From assembly GCF_014077505.1 (NCBI RefSeq), contig NZ_JACGWA010000003.1, forward strand, positions 248,001-312,000: DNA of 64,000 bases. The letters run 5' to 3'. Positions 56,410 to 64,000 of this stretch are shown piece after piece. The DNA is from Colwellia sp. BRX10-3 (lineage in GTDB: Bacteria; Pseudomonadota; Gammaproteobacteria; Enterobacterales; Alteromonadaceae). The position numbers were made by a program, and so were the translations under genes. Under the pieces are notes generated by a model. It was given only the letters and a program-made list of their open reading frames with translations. It searched no databases and was not told the DNA's origin. How positions within the stretch are numbered: the first letter of the stretch is position 1; every line of letters starts with the position of its first letter.

Positions 56410-56445
56410 CGAAGTTTTTACTTACAAGTAAACATCACAACCCAC

Positions 56446-56532
56446 TTATGTAGAGTTATGCCACCACCAAATCAAAGAAATAGTTTGTTTTACTTGTATC
56501 ATTATCTGTTTTATCTCAGTAAAATTGTTCAT
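56446..56532 (-). CDS. trpL: trp operon leader peptide (TrpL-like)
   Basis: 28 codons beginning MNNFTEIKQIMI and containing three consecutive Trp codons at 22-24 (56469-56461), then HNST and stop. AGGT lies before the start. AGTGGGTT (56446-56439), overlapping the stop codon, can pair with AACCC-GC-ACT of the terminator's left arm with a 2-base bulge. Stalling at Trp codons would leave this free and prevent termination, whereas a ribosome at the stop codon would cover it and allow termination. Classic transcription attenuation. Confidence 0.95.
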   Translation of the reverse strand: MNNFTEIKQIMIQVKQTISLIWWWHNST

Positions 56533-56606
56533 ATTCACTTACCTAAATAGTGACTTGCACTTGTTTTTAGGCAGTTTAAGTCCCTATAGAAGAACCGATT
56601 CGCGTA

Positions 56607-57497
56607 ATGATGTCAACTACTGATTTTACAAATAATAAAGATTTTTCAAACTTACGTGTTGATCTGCATAGCCATACCAATTGCTCTGATGGTGCGTTGA
56701 CACCGAAAGAGCTAATAGAACGGGCGGTTAACTTCCAAATTGACGTTTTAGCGATCACAGATCACGACACAGTTAAAGGCCTTGATAGTGCAAAACAAAC
56801 TATTTTAGACAAAAACATTCCATTAACTTTGATTGATGGCATCGAAATATCGACGCAATGGCAAGGTTTTGAAATTCATATTGTCGGTTTAAATATTGAG
56901 TCCGAACATGCTAAGTTGCAGTCGTTGATTTCAGCGCAGCAGCAACGTAGAGAAGATCGCGCGATTGCAATGGGTGAAAAACTGACAAAATGTGGTTTTG
57001 ATGACGTTTACAGCCAAGCTAAAGCGCTGGCGGGTGAGGGTTCAATCACCCGAGCGCACTTTGCTAGAGTGCTTTTACAGCGTGGTATTGTCAGTAAAAT
57101 GCAAGCGGCTTTCGACAAATATATTGGTAAAGGGCAACGTGCCTATGTTAACCCTAATTGGTGTAGTATCGAAGATGCCGTAGCGACCATTCATGCCGCC
57201 GGTGGTGTTGCTGTAATGGCTCACCCCATTCGATATGACTTAACAGCCAAATGGTTAAGACGCTTAATTGTTGATTTTAAGGCAGCACAAGGTGACGGTT
57301 TAGAGGTGGTTTTACCACAGATGAATCCCGAACAGCGTAAAATAATGCTAAGCTACTGTTCAGAATACGATTTACACGCCTCAATGGGATCTGACTTTCA
57401 TCAACCAAGTCGTTGGAGTGATTTAGGAAGAAACCTAGTGATGCCTGAGCAGGCCAAACCTATTTGGCAACTTTGGCAAACTAACGCTATTAGCTAA
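56607..57497 (+). CDS. rnm: PHP-domain 5'-3' exoribonuclease (RNase AM / YciV)
   Basis: 296 residues. PHP metal-binding motifs: RVDLHSHTNCSDGALTP, ITDHDT, GIEIS, VAVMAHP and GSDFHQPSRW. E. coli YciV (RNase AM) trims rRNA 5' ends. The start is one of two neighbouring ATGs (56607, 56610). Divergent from the trp leader and first gene of the run rnm-yciO-scpA-scpB-rluB, the usual gammaproteobacterial order. Confidence 0.94.
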   Translation: MMSTTDFTNNKDFSNLRVDLHSHTNCSDGALTPKELIERAVNFQIDVLAITDHDTVKGLDSAKQTILDKNIPLTLIDGIEISTQWQGFEIHIVGLNIESEHAKLQSLISAQQQRREDRAIAMGEKLTKCGFDDVYSQAKALAGEGSITRAHFARVLLQRGIVSKMQAAFDKYIGKGQRAYVNPNWCSIEDAVATIHAAGGVAVMAHPIRYDLTAKWLRRLIVDFKAAQGDGLEVVLPQMNPEQRKIMLSYCSEYDLHASMGSDFHQPSRWSDLGRNLVMPEQAKPIWQLWQTNAIS

Positions 57498-57549
57498 TTG
57501 GGTATTTAAGTCGTTAGTCGATTGAGAATAAGCGAAATATTTTAGTCAT

Positions 57550-57600
57550 AGAACAGTTTAATTCAATATAAACTGTTCTGCGTCGATCACCTATGGTGAT
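57550..57600. repeat. Two dyads in the rnm-yciO gap
   Basis: AGAACAGTTTA and TAAACTGTTCT (57550-57579) form a perfect 11-bp inverted repeat with an 8-base spacer and no T-run. Close by, ATCACC-TAT-GGTGAT (57586-57600) is a second perfect dyad. Either may be an operator or an RNA hairpin in the yciO leader; both lie 44-95 bases before the yciO start codon. Confidence 0.8.
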
Positions 57601-57643
57601 TGCACATTTTAATGGTAAACCTGTTATTTAGTTGGAGCTCATT

Positions 57644-58264
57644 ATGAGTCAGTTTTTTTATGTTCATCCCGATAACCCGCAAGGTCGTTTAATGAAACAA
57701 GCGGCTGCCATTATTAGCCAAGGTGGTGTTATTGTTTACCCGACCGACTCGGGCTACGCTTTAGGCTGTCATATAGGTGACAAAAAAGCCTTGGAGCGAA
57801 TTTGCAATATTCGAGATATTGATAAAGAGCACAATTTTACTCTTATGTGCAGTGACTTAGCCGAGTTGTCGGAATATACCCGTGTTGAAAACAGTGTATT
57901 TCGCTTACTAAAAAATAATACCCCGGGGCCTTACACCTTTATTTTCAAAGGTTCAAAAGAAGTGCCTAAACGGTTGTTAAACCCAAAACGAAAAACTATC
58001 GGTATTCGCGTACCTGACAATGCTATTGCTCAAGCGCTATTAGCCGAGTTAGGTGAGCCAATAATGTCGACAACATTGATCATGCCCGGTGCTGATACTG
58101 CAGAGTTTGACCCTGAACATATCCGCGATATTTTAGAACACCAAGTTGACTTAATTATTAATGGTGGTCATTTAGGCGAGAAGCCAACCACTGTGATTGA
58201 TTTTTCTAATGATGAAGTAGAAATAATTCGTGTCGGTGAAGGCGATCCAGCACCATTTCAATAA
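57644..58264 (+). CDS. yciO: YciO: Sua5/YrdC family protein
   Basis: 206 residues from the ATG at 57644 with GGAG before it, equal to E. coli YciO. The Sua5-YrdC fold shows in AAAIISQGGVIVYPTDSGYALGC, KNNTPGPYTFIF, KRKTIGIRVPDN and PIMSTTLI. The family relates to threonylcarbamoyl-AMP synthesis for tRNA t6A; YciO itself is a weak or variant member. Its place before scpA is conserved. Confidence 0.94.
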   Translation: MSQFFYVHPDNPQGRLMKQAAAIISQGGVIVYPTDSGYALGCHIGDKKALERICNIRDIDKEHNFTLMCSDLAELSEYTRVENSVFRLLKNNTPGPYTFIFKGSKEVPKRLLNPKRKTIGIRVPDNAIAQALLAELGEPIMSTTLIMPGADTAEFDPEHIRDILEHQVDLIINGGHLGEKPTTVIDFSNDEVEIIRVGEGDPAPFQ

Positions 58265-58342
58265 TACCTTTTTAGTACGAGTAATTCATAGCTATTAATA
58301 CCTAACTTATGAAGCAAAAAATTTAAATGTTGAAAGCTGCTT

Positions 58343-59209
58343 ATGCCTGATAGTAAGGCTAAATTATCCAAAAGCACTGTGCCAGATAAAGAGCTAGTGT
58401 CTGGCGTTATGCTGCAGCAAGTATTACCTTTTGCCTTGTTGCGAGGAGAAGCGATTGTTGAAAAGCCACAAGATTTATTTATTCCTCCCGATGCCTTAGA
58501 AGTTATTCTAGAGATGTTTGAAGGGCCGCTCGATCTTTTGTTGTATTTAATTCGCAAACAAAAATTTGATATTTTAGATTTACCTATTTCACCCATCACC
58601 ACGCAATATATGACTTATGTTGATCTGATGAAAGATATTAAGTTGGAGTTAGCCGCTGAATATTTAGTGATGGCGTCGATTTTAGCTGAAATAAAATCTC
58701 GTTTATTATTACCCAAGCAAGCGGTTGAAGAAGACGAGGGTGATCCAAGGGCAGAATTAGTTAGAAAGTTACAAGAATATGAAATTATTAAAAAGGCGGC
58801 TGAAAATATTGATGAGTTACCGCGCCTAGATCGCGATAGCTTTGTGGCAAAAGTTGAATTAGCGGAAAACTTTGTCCCTGAAATACTCAATAGTCAAGTC
58901 GATTTAGCCGAACTAGTCAGCGCCTTACAAGGCGTGATAAAACGCACTCAGGCTTATGAACATCATCATATTCAAAAAGAGTCATTGTCGACTAGAGAGC
59001 GAATGGCACATATATTGACTACCCTTAAAGATGCAGGAATCGAGCAACCCTATTGTGATTTTAGCGACTTATTTACCGTCAAAGAAGGTAAGCAAGGTGT
59101 TGTAGTGACATTTCTAGCTATTCTAGAACTGATTAAAGAGTCTTTAATTGAATGTGTTCAAACGCAAATTTATGGCGAGATCCGTGTTTGTCTTCCTAGG
59201 CAAGCTTAG
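58343..59209 (+). CDS. scpA: Segregation and condensation protein A
   Basis: 288 residues, kleisin of the SMC-ScpAB type. After a 45-residue N-terminal extension comes the kleisin start EMFEGPLDLLLYLIRKQKFDILDLPISPITTQYM. LAAEYLVMASILAEIKSRLLLP and a C-terminal winged helix follow. It works with ScpB and a condensin-type SMC (not in this window). It starts 78 bases after yciO and is 44 bases before scpB. Confidence 0.94.
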   Translation: MPDSKAKLSKSTVPDKELVSGVMLQQVLPFALLRGEAIVEKPQDLFIPPDALEVILEMFEGPLDLLLYLIRKQKFDILDLPISPITTQYMTYVDLMKDIKLELAAEYLVMASILAEIKSRLLLPKQAVEEDEGDPRAELVRKLQEYEIIKKAAENIDELPRLDRDSFVAKVELAENFVPEILNSQVDLAELVSALQGVIKRTQAYEHHHIQKESLSTRERMAHILTTLKDAGIEQPYCDFSDLFTVKEGKQGVVVTFLAILELIKESLIECVQTQIYGEIRVCLPRQA

Positions 59210-59253
59210 CGAAAGTTTTAGTAAATATCACGGCAAGAGTTACAGCAAAAATA

Positions 59254-59835
59254 ATGGTAAAATTAGCAGAAATGATAACCGATAAAATACGCCACAAAGA
59301 TATTGATGACACTAAGCTGCAACGCTTGGTTGAAGCTGCGCTATTTATTGCTGATAAGCCGTTGTCGGTGCAATTACTTAAACGCGATTTTTTAATAGAA
59401 TATCGTGTTAGTAATCTTCGTATTCGTGATATAATTATCGATATTCAGGCTCAGTATAAAGGCCGTGGTGTTGAGCTCAATAAAGTCGCTTCCGGCTATC
59501 GTTTTCAAACACCGGCTGAGCTTAGTGACGATTTAGCGCATTTATACAAAGAAAAAGCACCGAAATACTCCCGTGCTATTTTAGAAACATTAGCCTTAAT
59601 CGCCTATAAACAACCGATAACCCGTGGTGAAATTGAAGACATTCGCGGTGTTGCTGTTAGTAGTCAAATTATTAAAACGCTAACGGATAGAAGTTGGATC
59701 AAAACAATAGGCCATAAGGAAGTGCCAGGTCGACCTGTATTGTATGCGAGCACGCCAGAGTTTCTTGACTACTTTTCGCTTACAACACTCGACCAATTAC
59801 CGGCATTAATGCCAATAGAAGATTTTACTAGTTAA
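59254..59835 (+). CDS. scpB: Segregation and condensation protein B
   Basis: 193 residues with two winged-helix halves: LQRLVEAALFIADKPLSVQLL and YSRAILETLALIAYKQPITRGEIEDIRGVAVSSQIIKTLTDRSWIKTIGHKEVPGRPVLYAST. It binds ScpA as a dimer. The next gene, rluB, is its standard neighbour. An alternative ATG six codons later is possible. Confidence 0.96.
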   Translation: MVKLAEMITDKIRHKDIDDTKLQRLVEAALFIADKPLSVQLLKRDFLIEYRVSNLRIRDIIIDIQAQYKGRGVELNKVASGYRFQTPAELSDDLAHLYKEKAPKYSRAILETLALIAYKQPITRGEIEDIRGVAVSSQIIKTLTDRSWIKTIGHKEVPGRPVLYASTPEFLDYFSLTTLDQLPALMPIEDFTS

Positions 59836-59939
59836 AACGAAGGGGTTATTTACCCTAAACTTAAAGAGACAGAGACGCAATAGTGGCCGGTTTAAACCGC
59901 GCTCACTGTGAAGTTACTGACGTAAGAGAGTTAAGACCA

Positions 59940-60800
59940 ATGTCTGAAAAATTACAAAAAGTATTAGCACGCGCAGGTGCTGGTTCACGCCGTGAAATGG
60001 AAACCTATATTAGCGCGGGTCGTGTTAGCGTTGAAGGAAAAACCGCTTATTTAGGTGACCGCGTTGAAGGCAACGAACTAATTCGTGTTGATGGACATCA
60101 AGTTAAGCTGAAACCTTTAGAAGATGATTTGTGTCGTGTACTAATGTACAACAAGCCTGAAGGCGAAATGTGTACGCGCAAAGACCCTGAAGGTCGTCCA
60201 ACCGTATTTGATCGTTTACCTAAGTTAGATGGTAGCCGCTGGGTTGCAGTAGGTCGTTTAGATATTAACACCTCAGGTATGTTACTTTTTACTACCGATG
60301 GTGAGCTTGCCAATCGTTTAATGCATCCTTCTAAACAGGTTGAACGTGAATATGCAGTGCGTATATTTGGTGAAGTTAATGAAGCGATGTTACAAACCTT
60401 GCGTCATGGCGTAAAACTAGAAGATGGTACGGCGAAGTTTCAAAAAATCACGTACAAAGGTGGTGAAGGCCGCAACCATTGGTTCCATGTTGTGTTATCT
60501 GAAGGACGTAACCGTGAAGTTCGTCGTCTTTGGGAAAGCCAAGATGTACAAGTAAGCCGACTGATCCGTGTTCGATACGGTGATATGGAAATGAAGCGTC
60601 AGTTACCTTTGGGCGGCTGGACAGAATTAAACTTAAAAGATGTTAACTACTACAGAAAACTCGTAGATTTAGAGCCTGAAACACAAAGTAAAGTTAAGGT
60701 TGACGAAAAAACTATGGATAACGCCAAAAGCCGTAGAATTCGTCGCTCAGTGAAAAAACATCAACATCGCAGTCAACAAGCGACTAGACGCAAACGTTAA
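59940..60800 (+). CDS. rluB: 23S rRNA pseudouridine synthase RluB (U2605)
   Basis: 286 residues from the ATG at 59940. Starting there gives [31 protein letters not shown], the usual first residue of RluB S4 domains; a GTG at 59883 would add 19 unlike residues. Catalytic Asp in [39 protein letters not shown] and a basic Arg/His-rich tail follow. A strong terminator comes next. Confidence 0.96.
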   Translation: MSEKLQKVLARAGAGSRREMETYISAGRVSVEGKTAYLGDRVEGNELIRVDGHQVKLKPLEDDLCRVLMYNKPEGEMCTRKDPEGRPTVFDRLPKLDGSRWVAVGRLDINTSGMLLFTTDGELANRLMHPSKQVEREYAVRIFGEVNEAMLQTLRHGVKLEDGTAKFQKITYKGGEGRNHWFHVVLSEGRNREVRRLWESQDVQVSRLIRVRYGDMEMKRQLPLGGWTELNLKDVNYYRKLVDLEPETQSKVKVDEKTMDNAKSRRIRRSVKKHQHRSQQATRRKR

Positions 60801-60828
60801 TAATCGCGCGATAAGGCTCATACAAAGT

Positions 60829-60866
60829 AATGACAAGTTCTGTTAATGATCGAACTTGTCATTTTT
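60829..60866 (+). terminator. Rho-independent terminator after rluB
   Basis: A 12-bp perfect stem (AATGACAAGTTC and GAACTTGTCATT), 11-base loop, then Ts. Ends the rnm-to-rluB run. Confidence 0.88.
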
Positions 60867-60976
60867 ATTTGTGTTAAGCAATTAAATATCATTCGGGCAT
60901 AGGTTAGAAAATAATTTAAAAATACGATAAGGTAACGTTTGATACTATTTCTCATTATTTACTTGCGAGGTTATTT

Positions 60977-61030
60977 ATGCCAGCACAAGTGATTATGTTA
61001 CTTATCTTAGTTATTTTTTTTATTACATAG
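60977..61030 (+). CDS. Possible 17-residue hydrophobic mini-protein upstream of rnd
   Basis: ATG at 60977 with GAGG eight bases upstream, coding MPAQVIMLLILVIFFIT then TAG eight bases before the rnd GTG start. Thirteen of seventeen residues are hydrophobic, as in small membrane peptides. It could be translated and coupled to rnd, or be chance in an AT-rich region. Confidence 0.35.
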   Translation: MPAQVIMLLILVIFFIT

Positions 61031-61038
61031 GACATTAC

Positions 61039-62190
61039 GTGCAAGCAACTCTTGAAAGAATTTATATCGAAGACTCCGAGCAATTACATTTAGTTTGTCA
61101 ACGCTACTCCCAAGCCGATGTGCTTGCGATCGATACCGAATTTGTGCGCACGCGAACGCTATATCCAAAATTAGGCCTCATTCAAATAAACGACGGCAAA
61201 ACCTTAGCATTAATTGACCCCGTTGCTGTGCCAGACTTAACGCCTTTCTGGCAATTACTTGAAAACTCGAATATTCAAAAAGTTCTGCATGCTTGCTCGG
61301 AAGATTTAGAAGTTTTTTTGACCGCAGGTAATTGCCGACCAGTCAATTTAATTGATAGCCAAATTATAATGGCATTTTTAGGTCATGGTATATCCATGGG
61401 CTATGCCGCGATGATTTCACATTATACCGATATTGAGGTAGATAAGTCTGAATCTCGCACCGATTGGATGAAACGACCATTAACGCAAAATCAACTGACC
61501 TACGCGGCCGCTGATGTTGAACATCTGTTTAATATTTTACCTTTATTGTTTGCAGATATTGAAAAGGCTGGATGGTTATACGCTGCTCAAGAGGAAAGTG
61601 ATGTGATGGTTGATCGTAAGTTCAGTGCCATTGATGAAAGCCAGTTGTATCTTAATCTCAAAATGGCTTGGCGTTTAAACCCTACTCAACTTTATCGTTT
61701 ACAGCAATTAACGATTTGGCGCTACCAACAAGCTAAACTGAAAGATCGGCCCATTGGTTTTATTGCCAAAGATCATACCTTATTAGCCCTAGCGCAAATT
61801 AACCCGAGTAATGTTGGCGCTATGTCAGGTATTGAAGGTGTTGAGTTACTGGATATTCGCCATAAAGGCAACGCTATGCTGACAGTATTAAAGCGTGCTG
61901 GCGAAGCACAAAATATTGAGTTGCCACCGCAAATAATTCGTCTTGATGAATACCCTGGTTATAAACAGAACTTTAAAAAAGTTAAAAATTATATTACCGA
62001 GTTAAGTACACAAACAAATTTACTGCCTGAAAATTTAGCCTCTAAAAAACAAATAAATCAATTTTTATCCTGGCATTTTAAGCTCAATGGCGCAGAGAAT
62101 CAGCCGCAAATGGTTGATATAATGTGCGGTTGGCGCAAACCGTTGTTTGGTGATAAGTTGCTCGCCTTTGTTGAGAATGACTTTCAGTAA
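61039..62190 (+). CDS. rnd: Ribonuclease D
   Basis: 383 residues from a GTG at 61039. DEDD exonuclease motifs: AIDTEFVRTRTLYPKLGLIQI (Asp32, Glu34), KVLHACSEDLEVF, and DWMKRPLTQNQLTYAAADVEHL. One HRDC domain (about 210-290) and a less clear second follow. Trims tRNA 3' ends. Begins the run rnd-ycgL-lytic transglycosylase-ycgN. Confidence 0.96.
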   Translation: MQATLERIYIEDSEQLHLVCQRYSQADVLAIDTEFVRTRTLYPKLGLIQINDGKTLALIDPVAVPDLTPFWQLLENSNIQKVLHACSEDLEVFLTAGNCRPVNLIDSQIIMAFLGHGISMGYAAMISHYTDIEVDKSESRTDWMKRPLTQNQLTYAAADVEHLFNILPLLFADIEKAGWLYAAQEESDVMVDRKFSAIDESQLYLNLKMAWRLNPTQLYRLQQLTIWRYQQAKLKDRPIGFIAKDHTLLALAQINPSNVGAMSGIEGVELLDIRHKGNAMLTVLKRAGEAQNIELPPQIIRLDEYPGYKQNFKKVKNYITELSTQTNLLPENLASKKQINQFLSWHFKLNGAENQPQMVDIMCGWRKPLFGDKLLAFVENDFQ

Positions 62191-62333
62191 ATTTGCCTTA
62201 AACCTTACTGAGTAAAGTGTTACATAACAGACAAAGACGCTGTTGAATTGTTATGATAACGTTACTCAAAGGTTTTTAAGATAAAACCCAATTAACCATT
62301 TCCCATAAACCATTTTAATCATAGGTCTCCATA

Positions 62334-62639
62334 ATGCTGTGTAGTGTTTATAAAAGTTCTAAAAAAGTACAAACGTATCTCTATGTCAATAAACGAGATG
62401 ATTTTTCCGATGTGCCTGAAGCGTTAATGAAAATGTTTGGTAGGCCAGTCATGGTAACCGTACTGAATCTTACTTCAAAAGTTAAATTGGGTTTTGCTGA
62501 TCTTGAGAAAGTAAAAGCAAGCCTAGCTGACCAAGGTTATTACTTGCAATTAACTCCGCAAGAAGAAGATATGTTAAAAGGACATAAAGCGAGCATGAAT
62601 AATGCTTCTGCCAAAGGTAACCAAGGAGAAGAATCATAA
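62334..62639 (+). CDS. ycgL: YcgL domain protein
   Basis: 101 residues: MLCSVYKSSKKVQTYLYVNKRDDFSDVPEALMKMFGRPVMVTVL is the YcgL pattern. Unknown function, near rnd in many gammaproteobacteria. The stop overlaps the start of the next gene by one base (TAATG). Confidence 0.93.
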   Translation: MLCSVYKSSKKVQTYLYVNKRDDFSDVPEALMKMFGRPVMVTVLNLTSKVKLGFADLEKVKASLADQGYYLQLTPQEEDMLKGHKASMNNASAKGNQGEES

Positions 62640-63700
62640 TGCGCTATATCCATTCAGTAAAAACAATATCACTTTCACTATGCTTAGCGTTATTCTCACA
62701 AACTACTTTGGCTGCTGACAATAAAAAAATAACAACGTCAGAAGCTAAAGCAAGCTTTGAGCAATATATCGTTAAGTTAAAACAAGAAGCGCTTGGTAAG
62801 GGCTTTGAGCAAACATTAATTGATGACTCTTTTGCAAATGTAGTTTTTCACCAGCGAGCAGTAAAAGCAGATCGTAATCAGCCTGAAACGGTTGAAACCT
62901 TAGACACATACTTACCAAAACGCTTACCCGATTGGAAAATCAAACGTGCAAGAGCAAAATTCAAAGAGCATGAAGCTCTACTAACGAAAGTAGCGGCTGA
63001 ATATGGTGTACAACCGCGATTTATCGTTGCGCTTTGGGGTTTAGAGACAAACTTTGGCAAAATCATGGGTAACTATAATGTTATTTCTGCGCTATCAACC
63101 ATGGCCTATGAAGGACGCCGCGAAGCATTCTTCAAAAAGCAGCTATGGGCAGCATTACAAATACTAAAAGAAGGCCATATCGATAGTGCGAACATGAAAG
63201 GCTCTTGGGCTGGCGCTATGGGACAAAATCAATTTATGCCGACCTCATTTGTTGGTTATGCGGTTGACGGTGATGGCGACGGAAAAAAAGATATTTGGGG
63301 TAACCAAGCCGATGTTTTTGCTTCAATGGCAAACTACTTGAAAAAAGAAGGTTGGAGCGAACAGCTCACTTGGGGCCGCCAAGTTAAACTACCCAGCGAT
63401 TTTGATACGTCATTAGCTATACCTAATAATACCGGTGGTCGTAAAAATTGGTTAAAAGCTTGGGCTAAAACCGAAAAAACCTTAGCTCAGTGGCAGGCTT
63501 TAGGGGTTCGACGTACCGATGGTACTAATTTACCCAAGGTTGATATTAAAGCGGCATTAGTTTTTCCTGATGGCGTCAAGGGTCGTGCTTATCTTGCCTA
63601 CAATAACTATAAAAGTTTAATGCATTGGAATTTATCCTACTACTTTGTAAGCTCGGTTGGACATTTATCTGATCACATTAAATTTCCGCCGATTCAGTAG
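62639..63700 (+). CDS. Lytic murein transglycosylase, MltB-like (GH103)
   Basis: 353 residues with a signal peptide (YIHSVKTISLSLCLALFSQTTLA) and no lipobox, so it is probably soluble periplasmic rather than lipid-anchored like MltB. Catalytic Glu in ALWGLETNFGKIMGNYNVISALSTMAYEGRRE; GSWAGAMGQNQFMPTSFVGYAVDGDGDGKKDIWGN is the MltB family second block. It cuts the MurNAc-GlcNAc bond of peptidoglycan. Coupled to ycgL. Confidence 0.94.
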   Translation: MRYIHSVKTISLSLCLALFSQTTLAADNKKITTSEAKASFEQYIVKLKQEALGKGFEQTLIDDSFANVVFHQRAVKADRNQPETVETLDTYLPKRLPDWKIKRARAKFKEHEALLTKVAAEYGVQPRFIVALWGLETNFGKIMGNYNVISALSTMAYEGRREAFFKKQLWAALQILKEGHIDSANMKGSWAGAMGQNQFMPTSFVGYAVDGDGDGKKDIWGNQADVFASMANYLKKEGWSEQLTWGRQVKLPSDFDTSLAIPNNTGGRKNWLKAWAKTEKTLAQWQALGVRRTDGTNLPKVDIKAALVFPDGVKGRAYLAYNNYKSLMHWNLSYYFVSSVGHLSDHIKFPPIQ

Positions 63701-63757
63701 CGAGTTTTAGTAAGTCTTAGAAAGTAATAGCAACAGTAAGCAGACATAAGTAGTGAT

Positions 63758-64000
63758 ATGAGTAAAAAAAATAGTCGTTTGAGCGCAAAGCCAAAAAAAG
63801 TGGTAGTTGAACATTTTTGGGAAACTAAATCATTAAATGAAATGTCCCGAACCGAATGGGAATCATTGTGTGATGGTTGTGCTAAATGCTGCCTGAATAA
63901 ATTTATTGATGACGATAGCACTACTGACGAAACAGAGTTGATGCCAACCACGCATATTGCTGAAGGTGAGAAAATGAGCTACTCGAACATTGCTTGTCAT
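63758..64000 (+). CDS. ycgN: YcgN family cysteine cluster protein (3' end cut by window edge)
   Basis: 81 residues are visible from the ATG at 63758, with no stop before the edge. The N-terminus matches Ycg[36 protein letters not shown] then SNIACH, with four of the metal/FeS-binding Cys. About 17 extra residues ([17 protein letters not shown]) lie between the DDD and the NIAC motif, an insertion not seen in E. coli YcgN. The gene is 58 bases after the transglycosylase and in its usual position. Confidence 0.9.
   Translation, partial: MSKKNSRLSAKPKKVVVEHFWETKSLNEMSRTEWESLCDGCAKCCLNKFIDDDSTTDETELMPTTHIAEGEKMSYSNIACH

Noticed and set aside
56533-56606. TrpR operator search before the trp leader
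   Set aside because: No ACTAG-type palindrome was found in the interval.
59883-59940. GTG at 59883 as rluB start
   Set aside because: It adds 19 residues not seen in RluB, while the ATG at 59940 gives the standard N-terminus.

Overview
The window is chromosomal DNA of a marine gammaproteobacterium, most likely a Colwelliaceae/Alteromonadales member (Colwellia or Thalassotalea type). The base composition is AT-rich, genes are tightly packed, and several blocks have typical gammaproteobacterial order: rnm-yciO-scpA-scpB-rluB, rnd-ycgL-lytic transglycosylase-ycgN, rlmKL-glutaredoxin-uup-DUF3466, and trpE-G-D-CF-B-A. Placement rests on gene content and order read by eye; no database search was possible.

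Layout. 1-11,100 is mainly housekeeping: a crotonase cut by the left edge, a periplasmic isoaspartyl peptidase/asparaginase overlapping creA, an unrecognised 260-aa gene, a CBS protein, hrpA, a PilZ protein, rlmI, acylphosphatase and a quinone oxidoreductase. 11,290-15,060 holds a divergent pair made of a PEP-CTERM exported protein and a 930-aa PrsT-like TPR protein. 15,448-16,894 is a partial molybdopterin cluster (moaC-moaD-moaE) followed by a DUF1653 gene. A decayed IS4-type transposase (about 17,032-17,570) separates it from the next block.

17,728-30,830 is a complete Tad (tight adherence) Flp-pilus locus, all on the minus strand: flp, tadV, an AAA+ ATPase, rcpC/cpaB, rcpA/cpaC secretin, a small lipoprotein, tadG-, tadE- and tadF-like pseudopilins, tadZ, tadA, tadB, tadC, tadD. 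Five perfect copies of a 7-bp repeat lie just upstream of the flp ribosome binding site, and G7 and G8 tracts lie inside tadB and the tadG-like gene, so the locus could be phase-variable. An L,D-transpeptidase and an unusual receiver-AraC regulator follow upstream. Next come a frameshifted IS110-family remnant with a structured upstream region, and two identical initiator tRNA genes behind a strong stable-RNA-type promoter.

35,020-64,000 is again core: rRNA methyltransferase rlmKL, uup, a DUF3466 protein, ilvIH, small lipoprotein/secreted genes, glnS, the whole trp operon, and chromosome-segregation/RNA-processing genes. Two amino-acid operons here carry readable attenuators with leader-peptide genes: a 26-aa Ile/Leu/Val-rich leader before ilvI and a 28-aa leader with three consecutive Trp codons before trpE. 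In the trp leader an antiterminator pairing can be drawn that overlaps the leader stop codon.
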